This document shows positions 11,453 through 24,168 of a stretch of DNA of 64,000 nucleotides, piece by piece. Each line of letters starts with the position of its first letter. Within the stretch, counting starts at the first letter, position 1. The position numbers and the translations under genes were made by a program. This DNA is from Platanthera guangdongensis. Its lineage: Eukaryota; Streptophyta; Magnoliopsida; Asparagales; Orchidaceae. The DNA lies in contig CM077149.1 of assembly GCA_039583875.1 (NCBI GenBank), forward strand, positions 25,805,194 through 25,869,193. Direction: 5' to 3'. The notes beneath the pieces are model-generated. The model did no database searches. It saw only the letters and a list, made by a program, of their open reading frames with translations, and had not been told where the DNA came from.

Positions 11453-13823
11453 TAAACTAATTCTAAAACTATCAAAACATAAACTTGTTCGTGGACTCCC
11501 AAAGTTAAGAAGTAGTTTGAACTCCTTATATGCTCCGTGTCAAAAAAGGGAAATTTATTAAAACCTCATTTAAAAGAAAAAAATGACATTTCCAGGACTA
11601 GACCACTTGAACTCATTCAGATGGATTTGTTTGGTCCCCTTAGTACGTGTAGTTTAGGTGGAAACGATACATGTTTGTTCTCATAGATGATTACTCCCAT
11701 TATTGTTGGATGATTTTTCTTACAAATAAATCTGACACATTTATTGTATTTACAAATCTATGCACTAGACTTCAAAATGAGAAGGAACTAAAAATAAAAT
11801 GCATAAGGACAGATCATGGGGGAGAGTTTGAGAATGAAGACTTCGCGAATTTTTGTAATAATCTAGGAATAAAGCATGAATTCTATGCCCCACACACTTA
11901 ACAACAAAACGGGGTAGTATAAAGCAAGAACCATACACTTCAAGAACTAGTACGCACAATGCTCGTCGAGTTCGGCTTAGCCTGATACTTTTGGGCTGAA
12001 GTGGTAAACACAACAATCTATGTGATGAACCGTGTCATGCTTCTCCGCATTCTGAAGTGAACTCAATAAGCATTATATTTCGATAAGAAGCCCTCTGTAT
12101 CATATTTTAGAGTCTTTGGCTCTCCGTATTTCAGCCTTAACAGTAAGGATCACTTAGGAAAATTTGACAAAAAATCGTTCCATGGAATCCTCTTAAGATA
12201 CCCTTATATGAGTCGAGCCTATAGGGTCTATAATAAGAGAACCTTAGTTGTTGAAGAATTGGCTCACGTACATTTTAATGAAACTACACCAACTGAAGAA
12301 TCTAGGCTGAATGAAGAAGATTTTGATGACGATGTGCGGTTAGGAGATAAGAGTGAAGAGAGAGAAGTGGTGGTTGATGTTCCAACTCATGTAGAAAGAT
12401 ATAGGCCTCCAAGCAGTCTAAACTTTTTAAAACTACATCCGCGAGAACTAGTTATAGGGGATCCCTCACATGGAGTTAGAACTCGGTCGGCCATGCATGA
12501 ATCATTCTCAAACCTATGTTTTATATCTGAAATTGTACCCAAAAATATCTCAGAAGCTTTAAAGGATGAATCGTGGTACTTGGCTATAAATGAAGAATTA
12601 TTTCAGTTCGAGAGAAGTAAGATCTGGGTATTAGTGGAGCGTCATTATGACCATCCAGTTATTGGTTTGAAATGGGTATACAAAAGTAAACTTGATTGTG
12701 AATCTAGGATAACTAGGAATAAGGCCAGATTGGTGGCACAAGGTTACTCACAAAAAAAGGTATTGACTTTGAAGAATCATTTGCACCGATTGCAGGTCTT
12801 GATTCCATTCGTATGATTTTTGCATTTACAAGTTACAAACAAATTAAGTTATATCAAATGGATATTAAGAGTTCATTCTTAAATGGATATATTAATGAAG
12901 AGGTGTATGTCGAACAACCACCTATTTTCAAGAACAATGACTCCCCAAATCATGTTTACAAATTAGTGAAAGAATTTTACGGACTAAAACAGGCACCCCA
13001 TGCTTGGTATGATAGACTCACGACTTTTCTCCCAGAACATGGCTTTAGATGGGTAGTGTGGACTTCACTCTGTTTGTGAAGCACGAGAATCTTGATCTAA
13101 TTCTATTACAAATTTATGTTGATGATATCATATTTGGGGCCATAAATGAAAAATTATGCAATGAAATTGTCACTTTAATACAATCTGAATTTGAAATGAG
13201 CCTTGTTGGAGAGTTAAAATATTTCTTAGGATTTCAGATTTCTCAACGTAATTATGGTATTTTTAACAGTCAATTGAAATACATAAAAGATTCTTGTGCG
13301 ATTCAGCTTTGAAAATCTGAAACAAGTCAAAACTCCAATGAGTGCTTCTCTAAAATTAGGAAAGAATGACAGTGCCATTTCGGCGGACCAAATTGTATTT
13401 TGAGGAATGATCGAGATCACTACTCTAATTTAGTGATTCTAGTCTCGACATTACCTTCACGGCGTGTCTTTATTCTAGGTATCAAGCCTATCTTATAAAA
13501 TCTCACTTCAAAGCCATTAAAACAAATCTTTAGGTATCTTATTGGCACCCAAAATCTTGGTCTTTGGTACCCCCACGCCACTGACTTCACACTCTACGGG
13601 TATTCTGGCTCTGATTATGCTGGATGCTCACTTGAACGCAAGAGCACATGTGGTGCCAATCGCTTCCTAGGTCCGACACAAGTCTTATGGTAAGGTAGGA
13701 AATAAAACATTGTTGCCCACTCTATTGCTGAAGCCTAGTATAATGCCTTAGGATGTTGTTGCGCACAAGCACATTGGATGTCGCAAACATCAGAGTACTT
13801 TGGCATAGTATTTAGGAACGTTA
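11453..13823 (+). pseudogene. pol: Degenerate copia pol fragment B (integrase to RNase H)
   Basis: Remnant of a different, older copia family. It starts within the pre-integrase region (LVRGLPK about 11485). Integrase words follow: IDDYSHYCWMIFL (11680 on), IRTDHGGEFENEDF (11805 on), and an eroded PQQNGV-type word. The pol linker SRAYRVYNKRTLVVEE is at 12211. RT words are DIKSSFLNGYINEEVYVEQPP (about 12859) and YVDDIIFG (13115). RNase H words are LFGTP-region and DYAGCSLERKST (about 13610). Many stops and frameshifts. RNase H is cut by element E at 13823 and resumes at 19652. Confidence 0.88.
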
Positions 13824-16800
13824 TGTAAGACCCCCTACCGGAACACAAGACAGGGCACTGGGGAAGTCTTATGCCCAGAACAGCCGCCTTGTGATAGTGC
13901 TGGCGCACCGGCTTACCTGTAATACAAGACGTCTATCCTACTGGCTAATCATATCATCCTCGCCAACCCAACAAAAAGAATTTAAAAACAGAAGTTAAAG
14001 TATACACTACTATATAAGTCCACGGGTACAGTAGAAATAAGTAGAAAACAAGGCTTCTAATATATCAGAGTACGTGTCCAAAAGGGCTATAAAGAGTCTC
14101 TCTACAAAACACTCACATCAATCACTGACGGCATCGATGGTACCGTCACATCAGGCCCTATCGCCCTGCCCTAGCTGTCTTCTTGCGTAACCTATTGCTG
14201 CTCTATCTGCAGGGTCCCCTCCTAAAAAGGAAGACGTTGTAACCATTAGTCATAAAAACTAAGTGGCTTTCACATCCACTCCCCCAGTGACTCCTCGGCA
14301 CCGGGCGAAGAAAGGAACAAGGGTATAATATTGATATATAAACAGTAGTACAAGCAAGTGGTATAAGAGTAAACAGTATCAGTGTATATCAGAGTAAATA
14401 CAACAAATGAGTAAATAATCTACTCTAGTAGTTCTACCATTAACAACAGTAAGTAATATGAAGCTATGACAGAAAAAGTAACTTAACTTATATGAATGCT
14501 CATACACACATATAAGTTAAGGATCAGCTCAACAATAAAGTATCTCATCATACAAACTTATACGATAAGGATCTTGTACATGCAATGTGATGTAATGATA
14601 TGAATGCAATGTTATGACTCACCCATGATCACACACATGCAATTACTATGTCAACACAGACTTGTAGTTCCCACTTTTCGAGCAGGTAGCTAACCTCTAA
14701 GTCATCAACCATCATGGCCAGACAGTGATAGTAGAGAAGGATTCTCCACTACTAAGCGGTCATCCACACTACCAATCCTAGGCCTCCGTATACCTCAACG
14801 CTAAGAACACAACATCAGAGCTCACGTGTACTACGGCTCAGAGGGGTCTCGGGTAGATGTGCACCAAGAACATAGTCCAAACTAGCCTATCATCGTGGCA
14901 CGGAAGGTGCTTCTATGACCATATCACCAGAGGACCAAGACCAATAGTCCACTAGCATGGAGGTTGCCTCAGGAAGTAATAACAGAGGACCAAGATCCAA
15001 CCGCGCAAGTCTATCTGTCGACTCCCGTCGGTGTGATGACTGGAGAGCCCATAGACCTGCCACACTATCCTTAACCCAGGATTACGACACCGCATGTCGA
15101 CTCACACTGCATGCTGTTTCACATCATCGTGGTATAGAAGGAGACTATGGGAGCGTATCACCAAAATACAAAGCCCAACCGTCCTATGTCTCTATTCATC
15201 ATTACAAAACCAGTGTGGTTAGACACCCGCACTTACACCCTTTCACATTCTCGTGCACAAATGAAATTAAGGGTTCATCATCGACACAGGTGGTGAACCA
15301 CCTCACACAACAATCAATCCACACTACTACCCGTAGGGAGACATGACTCTAAGCAGTGGACCACTTTACCCTTTCCTTATTTGACAAGCCGAATTACCAT
15401 GCATCAACTGTTTTCCAATATTATTTAAGGATCAAGCATCCATCTACCGTTATGCTTCCATCATGGTAATCTCATCAGCATAAAATAGTTCACCCCTTTT
15501 TATTAACATGGATACACGGTTACTCGTTCGATTACCAAGCATCATACCTCCTTCCAAACCTGTTCCATTACATAGAATATAATCATGCCTAATTATGTTT
15601 CCAAGCATTTGTTTAATACATTCTTATAGGGCCAAATTCACTCAAACCCCAACGATTATCTTAACATTTCTTTACTCAATCCAAGCCCAATACCATACTA
15701 TCCAAGGAGTATTAAATACAAGGACTTAACTGTACAGACACTTCAATCGGCCATTACTGAGCCTATCTGACTCGTATGAATACTCGTAACCATCCGTTGG
15801 AATGGTTTTTCCAAGAACTTCAACTTTAATATTCAGTCGATCAACCAGATCAGATCTTAACATATTTGAAATCGATGTCGAAGTATGCAGTGTTCAGAAA
15901 AATATTTTCTGCATGTTTACAACCATAAGGACTTTCACGAGGCTACAAACCGCATATGAGATCATGTAACCACTCAGTGGAAAGGTATTTCCAAGGGATA
16001 CAACTATCGTGTTTAGCCTAAATCGCAGATCTGGTCGCATCATATCCGAAAGCATCCTTGAAGATCGCTGCGCGCAGAAATCAGCTTTCTGCGGGCATCT
16101 TAACGCGAAACGAACGTCATCGGTTCGTCTTCCTCCTCCAACCAAAATTCCCAAATCACATACAAAATTCTTCCTCCCATATTCTCCAACAAAAGGCCAA
16201 CTCTGTTCATGAAACCAAGTCCCTATCTTCACATAGAAGAAAGAAATGGTCAAAGACATCATATCTCTAGGGCACAAGCCCTAGTAAGGCCTCCTCCTAG
16301 GAAACTTCTCCTCACGAATCAAGACTCCTTTGAGTCGATATCTATCCTTGGAATAACTAAAGATCTAGCACCAAGGGAGAGGGTAGGAAGCTTACTTCAT
16401 TTCGGGCGGTTCCGAGACTTTCGGCCATGGATGTAGTGATCCGCCTTGGCGGTATCCTTCCTTTTCATTTGCGGTGTTCTTCAACGGGAGCGATGATGCT
16501 TTTACCCCTAAAATCTCCGACTCAAGAGACTCACGACATCCCACTCTATTTTGTTCCCGACGGTTTCCCGCAGCATGGGTTGGCACGATCGGTAAGTGTG
16601 GCTAGGGTTTGGCTTTCATCCATTTTTATAATAAGTATTTGGTTTAGTCACATGCCACGTGTCGTTGTGTCATTGGACCACTAATATTAAGTCTTAATGA
16701 AATGACTGGTTCAAGGAATCACCCAAAATGAATCTCAAAGTCCAGTTCGACCAGCCTAATCAAGACAGTAAATTCTGCCTGAACCGAAAAACACACATGT

Positions 16801-17389
16801 CAAAATCGGCAAGTATCAATCTGCCATACTCGCCGAATCGGTGAGTATAGTCAAGCATACTCGATGGATCCTCCTTCATTCTGCCGAATCGACTAAGAGA
16901 TACTCGCCAAATATCCTTAGCGATATTCGACGAATTTTCCTTGGCCGAAAATTCCATCTTCAATCTTGTTGAATTCCTTTGACGATATTTGACAAATTTG
17001 TCGGAAATCACCAGTGATATCCGACGATTTTCACTTAGACAATTTTACAGGTTTCTGGTGTTGAGTGCGTCAAGTTCCAGCCAGCGATACTCAACGAATA
17101 ACAGCCATACTCGACGAATTCGTCAGATATCATTGGCGATATCCGAAAAATTTCCCTTGGACTTTCTGCCAACGATATTCGATTAATTTGTCTGATATCC
17201 TTGACGATATCCGACAAATTTCCCTTGGTCATTTTCTCCTAGGCTATCCCAATTCAACATGTTGGGTATCACTCAACCCAACCCTTTATCCAATGCACTC
17301 GACACCTTTTTCCAGTGCACCCCGAGTCTGAGTCAAGTCACTTGACTCAGAACGTGCGCGATTGGCCTAGCGTGAAACGAGACGTTACA
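13824..17389 (-). repeat. Long 3' LTR of gypsy element E
   Basis: 3566 bp bounded by TGTAAG at left and GTTACA at right (inverted ends TGTAA...TTACA). Orientation is minus because the integrase at 17465-18950 reads leftward into it and the adjoining sequence (GAGGATGGAATATTTTA on the minus strand) resembles the usual gypsy pre-LTR sequence. It holds degenerate tandem GGACCAAG-type units (about 14860-15200), a GC-rich block and a palindrome block at 16790-17230. Short ORFs inside are not conserved as proteins. Target duplication with the right end is CGTTA versus TGTTA. Confidence 0.85.
16790..17230. repeat. CGACGAATTCGTCG-type palindrome block (E LTR)
   Basis: Words such as TACTCGCCGAATCGG, CGATATTCGACGAATT and CGACGAATTCGTCAGATATC recur, many self-complementary around GAATTC or GATATC. 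A second copy is in the right LTR fragment at about 19050-19490, where ATTCGACGAATTCGTCGGAT is nearly perfect. The block lies at the LTR end that is 5' in the element's own direction. Confidence 0.82.
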
Positions 17390-17464
17390 AATACTATAAA
17401 AAAATAAAATATTCCATCCTCGAAATAAGGCTAAGGCTATATGGAAGCAGGGCATAAAATTAAA

Positions 17465-18950
17465 TTAAAATGTGCCTTTAAAGTTATCTTGGGGAAATAA
17501 CTCCGGGTAGCGCTTTTGCATCAAGTCCACCGGCTCCAAAGTATACTCCTCCTTCCCATGATTAGACCACAAAACTTTTAGCAACGGGACACTTTTTCGC
17601 TGCAAGCTCCCTGTTTCAGTGTCCACAATCTGCACCTTCTCTAGTCGAACAGATGTACCATTTGCCAATACTCCATCTATGGTGAGGACGTGTTGCTCCG
17701 ATCGCAACAGTGCCTTCTGAAGTGACGACACATGGAACACATCGTGTAAATTCTCTAGCTCTGGTGGTAGCTCCAACCGATAGGCTAACGGGCCAATCTT
17801 CTCCAATATAGCAGAAGGGCCAACGTACCTTGGGCTGAGCTTCTTCACACCACATACCAGTGACACTCCATGCATCAGCCGGATCTTCAGGAACACCTTG
17901 TCAGCCACTTAAAATTCCACCACCCGACGCTTCACATTATAATACTTGGCCTGCCGACATTGAGCCTCAAGCATGCGTTCTCGTATTAACCTAACAATAA
18001 CATCTGTGTCATCAATATACACAACTCCCAACACCTTCAGATCCTCATCATGCACCCATGACAAGGGGCTTCTACACCTTCTTCCATAAAGTGCTTCATT
18101 GGGTGCCATCCCGATAATGGCCTGATGAATGTTGTTATATGAAAATCCTACCAGAGATAAAAGCCTTTCCCACTGCTCTCCTCTATCCAACAAACACAAC
18201 CTTAATAAATCTTCCAGAGTTCTGATGGTCCTATCAGACAGCCCGTCCGTATGAGGATGAAACGCTATGCTGAAGGCAAGGCGTGAAACCAAATACGCCT
18301 GTACTTCCTTCCATTCTCTAGAGGTGAAATGACCATCCCGGTCAGAAACAATTGTCTTTGGCATGCCATGGTACCGTACAAAATGCTCCACAAAGATGCG
18401 CACTAAAATATCGACATGTTCCTCTTTCCTCATAGAGATGAACCTGGCTACCTTTGTCAGGGAATCCACGATTACCCACGCCGAATCTTTCCCAAAGCGT
18501 GAGCAAGGCAAACCTTGAACGAAGTCCATGGAGATATCCTCGAACTTCCACTCAGGGATGGGTAACGACTTTAATAATCCTCCAGAGCTCTTGCATTCCG
18601 CGTTTACCCTTTGGCAGGACTCACAGTATATAGCAAAATATCTGAGGCCTCTCTTCATTCCTGTCCAACACATGGTCTTCTGCAAGTCAGTGTACATTTT
18701 GGAAATCCCAAGATGTACTGAATACTGAGAGCAATGTGCCTCTCTCAAGATATATTCCCATATTTTCCAGCATTTGGGTTTGTAGAGCCGGCCACAGAAA
18801 TGAACGAGGCTGTATCTTAAGGAATATTCGTCAGTAGACGCATCTTCAATTAACTTAAATACTAGGGCAAGAGCATCATCCTTTCCTTACTCTGTCAGGA
18901 TTCAGTTCCGAATATCATAGTCCCGTCACAAACTAGCAACATCCTCATGC
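17465..18950 (-). pseudogene. pol: Integrase and chromodomain-like end of gypsy element E
   Basis: Reads leftward from about 18950. The HHCC zinc region (HCSQYSVHLG ... CESCQRVNAEC) is followed by the integrase core with SMDFVQGLP and SDRDGHFTS. The third acidic position, usually Glu before RTI.TLED, is Asp here (TDGLSDRTIRTLED). A stop at about 17907 separates the C-terminal part (17465-17906): the GPF/Y-type segment with LSPRYVGPSAILEKIG and a chromodomain-like tail (LLKVLWSNHGKEEYTLEP). This order is typical of chromoviruses. RT and RNase H of this copy are deleted. Confidence 0.88.
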
Positions 18951-18957
18951 TGGGTGA

Positions 18958-19651
18958 TCTGTTCAAGGAATCACCCAGCACAAATCTGAGGTCCGGTTCA
19001 ACATGCCTAATCAAGCTAGTGAATTCTACCTGAACCAAAAATCACACAAGTCAAATTCGACGACTATCAATATGCCATACTCGCCGAATCAGTGAGTATA
19101 GTCAAGCATACTGGACGCGTCCCCCTTCAATCCTGCCGAATCGGCTAAGTGATACTTACCGAATTCGTCGTATATCCTTAGCAATATTCGAAGAATTTTC
19201 CTTGGCCAAAAATTCCATCTTCAATCTGGTCGAATTCCTTTGATGATATTCGACAAATTCGTCGGATATCACCAGAGATATCTGTCGAATTTCACTTACA
19301 TAATTTTCTTGGTTTTTTTTTGTTAAGTGCGTCGAGTATCAGCCAGCGATACTTAACAAATAACAACCATACTCGACGAATTCATCAGATATCATTTTCG
19401 ATATATAACAAATTTCCCTTGTACTTTCTTCCAATGATATTCGACGAATTCGTCGGATATCCCTGACGATATTCGACGAATATCCCTTGGTCAATTTCTC
19501 CTAGGCTATCCCACTTCGACTCATTGGGTATCACTCAACCCAACCCTTTATCCAACGCACTCGACACCTTTTGCCAGTGCACCCCGAGTTTGAGTCAAGT
19601 ATCTTGACTCAAAACATGTGCGAGGGGCCTAGCGTGAAACGGGACGTTACA
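18958..19651 (-). repeat. Right (5') LTR fragment of gypsy element E
   Basis: Aligns with 16709-17389, the right fifth of the left LTR, including the GTTCAAGGAATCACCC start and the AGCGTGAAACGGGACGTTACA-type end. The rest of this LTR and the internal region from primer-binding site through RNase H are missing, so a large internal deletion joined LTR to integrase. The following bases TGTTA match CGTTA before 13824 at four of five positions. Confidence 0.85.
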
Positions 19652-19910
19652 TGTTAACCTAATTAGGTGCGACAATATGAGTGTCATAGACCTGAAAAAT
19701 AATCAAGTACATCAATATAATTCCAAATATATGGACCTTCGTCATCTTTTCATTCGGGAACACATTTGGAAAGAGAACGTGAGAGTAAGCTTCATTGGAA
19801 TGAACGATCAACTAGCTGATATCTTCAGAAAACCACTCCCTGATGCTCGCTTTTCGCTACTTTGACTTGAGCTTGGCGTTTTGGATCTCCCTACCTAGTC
19901 ATGTTGTATT
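19652..19910 (+). pseudogene. pol: 3' end of copia fragment B (RNase H C-terminus)
   Basis: Open at 19677-19865, with words DLRHLFIREHIWKENVRV and MNDQLADIFRKPLPDARF, which are the end of copia RNase H. It continues the fragment broken at 13823, so element E inserted into RNase H of B. The last 45 bases before 19911 are non-coding. Confidence 0.85.
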
Positions 19911-20461
19911 TGTAAGACCCCCCTCCCGAAACCCAAAACACGGCACGAAGGGAGTATTATGCCCAGAACAGCCGCCTTGCGGTACCATTAGCATATGGGC
20001 TAACCTGTACCACAAGACGGCTATTCTGCGGGCTACAAAAAAATCAAGTAATGCCAACCAAACCAAATTGTAACATAGAAGCCAATCCACACATAAGTAA
20101 TATAAGTCCAAATATACATCAATAAAATAAGATACAAAAAGCTTCTACAACATCAGAGTTCAGCTATTATATGTCCAAAAGGCTACATCAAAATCCTCCA
20201 AAACTCACATCGGGGACTGATGGTAGCGACGGTACAGTCCCTTCAGGCCCTATCGTCCTGTCCTGACTGTCCTGCTGCGTAGTTTGCGGCTGCTTTACCT
20301 GCAGGGTTACCTCCTAAAAATGAAGACGTAGCAATCGTTAGTCGAAAAGACTAAGTGGCTTCACATCCTCTCCCCCGGCGACTCCTCGGCACCGGGTGGA
20401 GAAAGGAACAAGGCTACAATATAAAAATAGCAATATAAGAAACTACAGACAGATGTATTAA
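19911..20461 (-). repeat. E-family gypsy LTR F, left part
   Basis: Begins TGTAAGACCCCCC and matches 13824 to about 14345 of the E LTR (shared CCCAGAACAGCCGCCTTG and GACTCCTCGGCACCGGG words). It stops where the Tat/Athila-type LTR J starts. F resumes at 24169. Whether the pieces are one interrupted LTR or two partial LTRs of one element is unclear; about 340 bp of the E LTR has no counterpart between them. Confidence 0.8.
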
Positions 20462-21439
20462 TGATTGAGCCCGCGAACAGACTCTTACTGTGGTTGGTTC
20501 GGTGAGTCGATTGCCGCGGGCTTGCTAGGGGAGGCAAGTGCACCTATCGCAAGTAGTACTCGATATTCGGGAGAATACCGAGGTCGTATTATTCTCGGGA
20601 ACGGATTGATTACCCCTACTGCTCCGAAAACACTATTATTTTACCGAAATAGTAAGTTGAGGGTTTTAATTAAAATAGGAAGAAAATAGATTTAAGAATA
20701 TAGTCGATGAAGAGATAAATCCTGGTATCGAATTACGTTAGGATTAAAAATAGATTTGAATAACTAGAGATCTAAAGTTTCAATTTAATTAAAGGGGAAA
20801 CTTTGGCAATGGAGGTTCAAAATAATGAGCTCACCTATCTCTAGGAATATCACTCACCTGGACATTAAGTCTATTGGACCGGGCTCTCGTCCGACGAAGG
20901 ATTCCCCTTAATGTCTGCAGTACGCTAAGAACCCCGCTATTGGGTGGGGAACCAAATCTGGTAGAGTTAGCGCGCCTCCTCTCTCGAGGGTTAGTGTGGA
21001 ACTCTATTTACCCAGAGGTGATCTGTCTATACGCATGGCCTCTCGGCTAGCTAGAATATGGATAATGGAAATAGAGCCCATACATCGATATATTGTTCTA
21101 CGCGTCGTTAACCCGGTGTAAACCTTAAGTTTTTTAATTAAATAAAAAAATTTAGACATTTGGTTATTTAAAACATTATATATCCCAAAGCTCTTCGATA
21201 CCGAGGGCTAAAAGCAATTAGCCACTCATCGGAATGCGGGAAGCTTATATGTTTGGTTAAGCGAGCATCCTAAACTAATCGCTGAAGGGTTATAAAATAA
21301 ATAAGAAGAAAAGTAAAATACCCTAACATTAGAAAAGTTATTACAAATAAACACACCCGCACTCATTCAAACATATAACAAGAGACAAAAATAAAACTAA
21401 GTTACACATAAGAGAAAATTGCATAATTAAAATTTGCAG

Positions 21440-21880
21440 GTCCCACTCAAACGAGTGGGGCGGGAAATAAAAGCTGAAAATTGCAAGTACTACTCAAACG
21501 AGTAGGACTGAAATGAAAGCGAGTCCTACTCTTAACGAGTAGGCGAAAATAAATGCTGATTACAAGGCTTTCTCAAATATTTACATCAAATAAAGTCCGG
21601 TCATTTAACTCCTAGCGAGTAGGCAAAAAATCAAATCCAGCCATTTAACTCAAGTGAGTAGGTAGAAAAATAAAGAATGAAAATTACAAGTACTAGTCAA
21701 AGGAGTAGGTGGGAAATGAAGTCCGACCATTTAACTCAAGTGATTAGGTGGAAAAATAAAAGCTACACACACTTGCTTGAATAAAATCCAGGCATTTAAC
21801 TCAAATGAGTAGGCAGAAAATAAAAATACACACACTTGCTTGAATAAAATCCAGCCATTTAACTCAAATGAGTAGGCGGA
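21440..21880. repeat. CTACTC-n4-GAGTAG repeat block (J LTR)
   Basis: Repeated ACTCAAACGAGTAGG, ACTCAAATGAGTAGG and CTCTTAACGAGTAGG words, each an inverted repeat around four bases and followed by a run like CGGAAAATAAAA. The period is roughly 50-70 bp, giving degenerate tandem units (for example 21781-21850 and 21851-21893). Confidence 0.8.
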
Positions 21881-22754
21881 AAAATAAAAACAACACACGC
21901 ACTCTATTTGAAAGTAACTACTCACGCACTCGACATAAATAAACACACACACATACACTTGCATAAGTTAAATAAGATGATAAAGATTATCTCATACACT
22001 CACGCACTCGGGCGTAAAATAAGAAAAACAAAGTTATTGAACAATTAAAATGACTGTATTTCTACCGCTGGAATGAAGTAGAAATGCATAAAAAAGAAAA
22101 ATAAAAATTATTTGAGCAAAAAGTTTTGAAATTAAAGTGAACAAAGCAAGTGCCCGAAAAATTAAAATGTTTGCATTTTTACCGTTATATTTTGACAGAA
22201 ATGAATAAAAAGTGGAAATAAAAATTGTTTGAGCAAAAATATTTTTTGTAATGTAATTGCTGATATCAAAGTTTTTGAAAAACTAAAATAACGCTTGATT
22301 CATTCTTATATATCTGTAAAAGATTTTAAAAAGTAGCAGAAAATGAAAATAAAAATTCTAAGTCTAACCAATTGTTATAAGAAAAACGGCTATAGTAACA
22401 GCTAGAAATGTTGATAAAAATGAAAGTAAATCAATAGGTTTTTCATTTGAAAGTATAAATTTTGCAATTTTTATGCTCATAAACACACACACACATTATG
22501 AAAATGAAAATAGAAGTACTTAGGATTGATGAAAAGGAGGCCTTCAGATTTTTTTCAAAGCATTATAAGGATGAAAAGAAAATATTTTATTAACAAAAAA
22601 GTTGATTACAATGCTTAAACAAACTTGAAAAGGAGGGGGAAAGATCATACATAGCCCCAAAACTAGCTCCGAACGACAACCCTTAGCATCAAAATGATTC
22701 AAAAATTTGGAACAGCAACTCAAAACAGAAGGGGTCAATTTATAGGAAAAATTT

Positions 22755-23300
22755 CATGGTACACGCCCTAAGTCACGGGCGTGTACCATGGGCGTATCAG
22801 CACTATTTAACAACTGAATTCGGTGAAGTGATGGATTTGATGGTGATTTGACTTTGCGGCCAAAAACACGGCGGTCGCGCCCCTGTTCACGGGCGTGACG
22901 GTGGGCATGTCGGCACTATTGAGTAGCAGATTTCGGTGACTTGATGGCGATTTGATTTTGCGGCGGAAATCGCGGCGGTCACGCCCCAGGTCACGGGCGT
23001 GACGGTGGGCGTGTCGGGGAGGTTGAAATGGGCGCCGTTTTCATCGAAAGTCATCGGCGGTGGTTTGTCAGGCCAGGTGGAGGAGTCACGCCGCAGGTCA
23101 CGGCGTGACTCTAGGCGTGTTAGGGGTTCTACGATCGTCGAGCGGAATGGACACGGGCTTGGGTCACGCCCCGTGTTGGGTGACACGGGCGTGACGCCAG
23201 GCGTGTCAAGATTTTCTCTTCAAAAATCGTTGATTTCGCTGGAATTTGACGGGTTACGCCCTGGTCACGGGCGTGACCCAAGGAACACGGGCGTGCCCAA
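22755..23300. repeat. GTCACG-CC-CGTGAC palindrome block (J LTR)
   Basis: Many copies of TCACGGGCGTGAC and CACGCCC words, often paired as GCCCnnGGTCACGGGCGTG. The same vocabulary fills element I's LTR (61480-62260) and LTR F (39170-39830). One ATCGTCGAGCGGAA word, the family A motif, sits inside at about 23133. Confidence 0.85.
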
Positions 23301-23471
23301 AGCAAAAATTTGACTTTTCCTGGAATTTTTTAGAAAATCAAAACAAAGTAGGTTAGCAAAATATTTACAAAATAAGAGCAATTTATTGAAGAGATATAAG
23401 TAAAAATGACGAAAAGTAACTAAAATGACTTATTTATTATACACAAAAATATGTATATGTACAACTCATCA

Positions 23472-23834
23472 AATACCCCCATACTTAAGCTTTTGCTATT
23501 CTAGAGCAAAAGTTGTAGATGAACTTATAAGGAATAAAAGAAATCCTAAGTTTAACTACCGCTTCACCTAATTGAAAGAAAGATCAAAATGAATTTCCGG
23601 GGTATACGAGTTAAATCCTAAATTATGCCAAAAATTTAAATAAAGGAAGAGTTTCAGCAAAACACTTCTCGTTATAAGCAAATAGATAGGAAAAATTTTA
23701 TTTGTAAGGCTAACAAAAATTGATTGGATTTATGAAACTAGAGCTTGGAAAAATTAAAGGAAATAATTTAATTTACAAATTATGCTCTCAAACAGATTTT
23801 AAAAATAAATCTAGAATTTTTTTGAATTTGCCGA
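23472..23834 (-). other. Polypurine tract and 3' internal remnant of element J
   Basis: AT-rich and non-coding. The minus strand ends in the polypurine tract next to the J LTR. The other end is fused at about 23835 to a gypsy RT scrap of a different lineage, so J's internal region is truncated here. Confidence 0.65.
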
Positions 23835-24168
23835 CGGTGCATTAGTGAGCCCGAAGGGCATCACGGTAAACTCGAACAGCCCATATCTACTACTGAAGAC
23901 TTTCTTCGGTATGTCCTCCTCCTGGATCTGCAGCTGATAGTAGCCCGACCTCAAATCTAATTTTGAAAAGAAATGCGCCCCCTCCAACTGATCAAACAGC
24001 TCATCTATTCTTGGCAATGGATAGGTATTATGTACTATCAGTCGGTTCAGTGCTCGGTAGTCGATGCACAACCTAAGTGTCCCGTACTTCTTCTTGACGA
24101 ACAACACTAGGGCTCCCCATGGTGAAGAGCTTGGTCAGACAAATCTGGCTTCCACTAGTTCCTGGGCA
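23835..24168 (-). pseudogene. pol: Gypsy chromovirus-type reverse transcriptase fragment
   Basis: About 110 codons of RT palm and fingers on the minus strand: [69 protein letters not shown]. There is one in-frame stop just before PSSSPWG. The fragment does not reach the YVDD box. The sequence type is chromoviral, so it may be leftover internal DNA of element F. At its right edge it joins F LTR sequence through a GCAGG microhomology. Confidence 0.88.

Larger units (their letters stand above)
20462..23471 (-). repeat. Tat/Athila-type gypsy LTR J
   Basis: About 3.0 kb, bounded by TGATTGAG at left and CTCATCA at right, so on the minus strand TGATGAG...CAATCA. On that strand a polypurine tract of the AAGCTTAAGTATGGGGGTAT type lies immediately before it (23472-23493), as in Tat/Athila elements. 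GGCAAGTGCACCTATC near 20533 matches the reverse of element I's LTR near 63130. It contains two palindrome blocks: CTACTC-n4-GAGTAG (21440-21880) and CACGGGCGTGAC words (22755-23300). Confidence 0.8.

Noticed and set aside
14957..15346. 129-codon ORF with SRRCDDWRAHRPATLSLTQDY, seen again at 24400-24612
   Set aside because: Both lie at the same place in E-family LTRs; the similarity reflects LTR homology, and the second copy is shorter and frame-limited.
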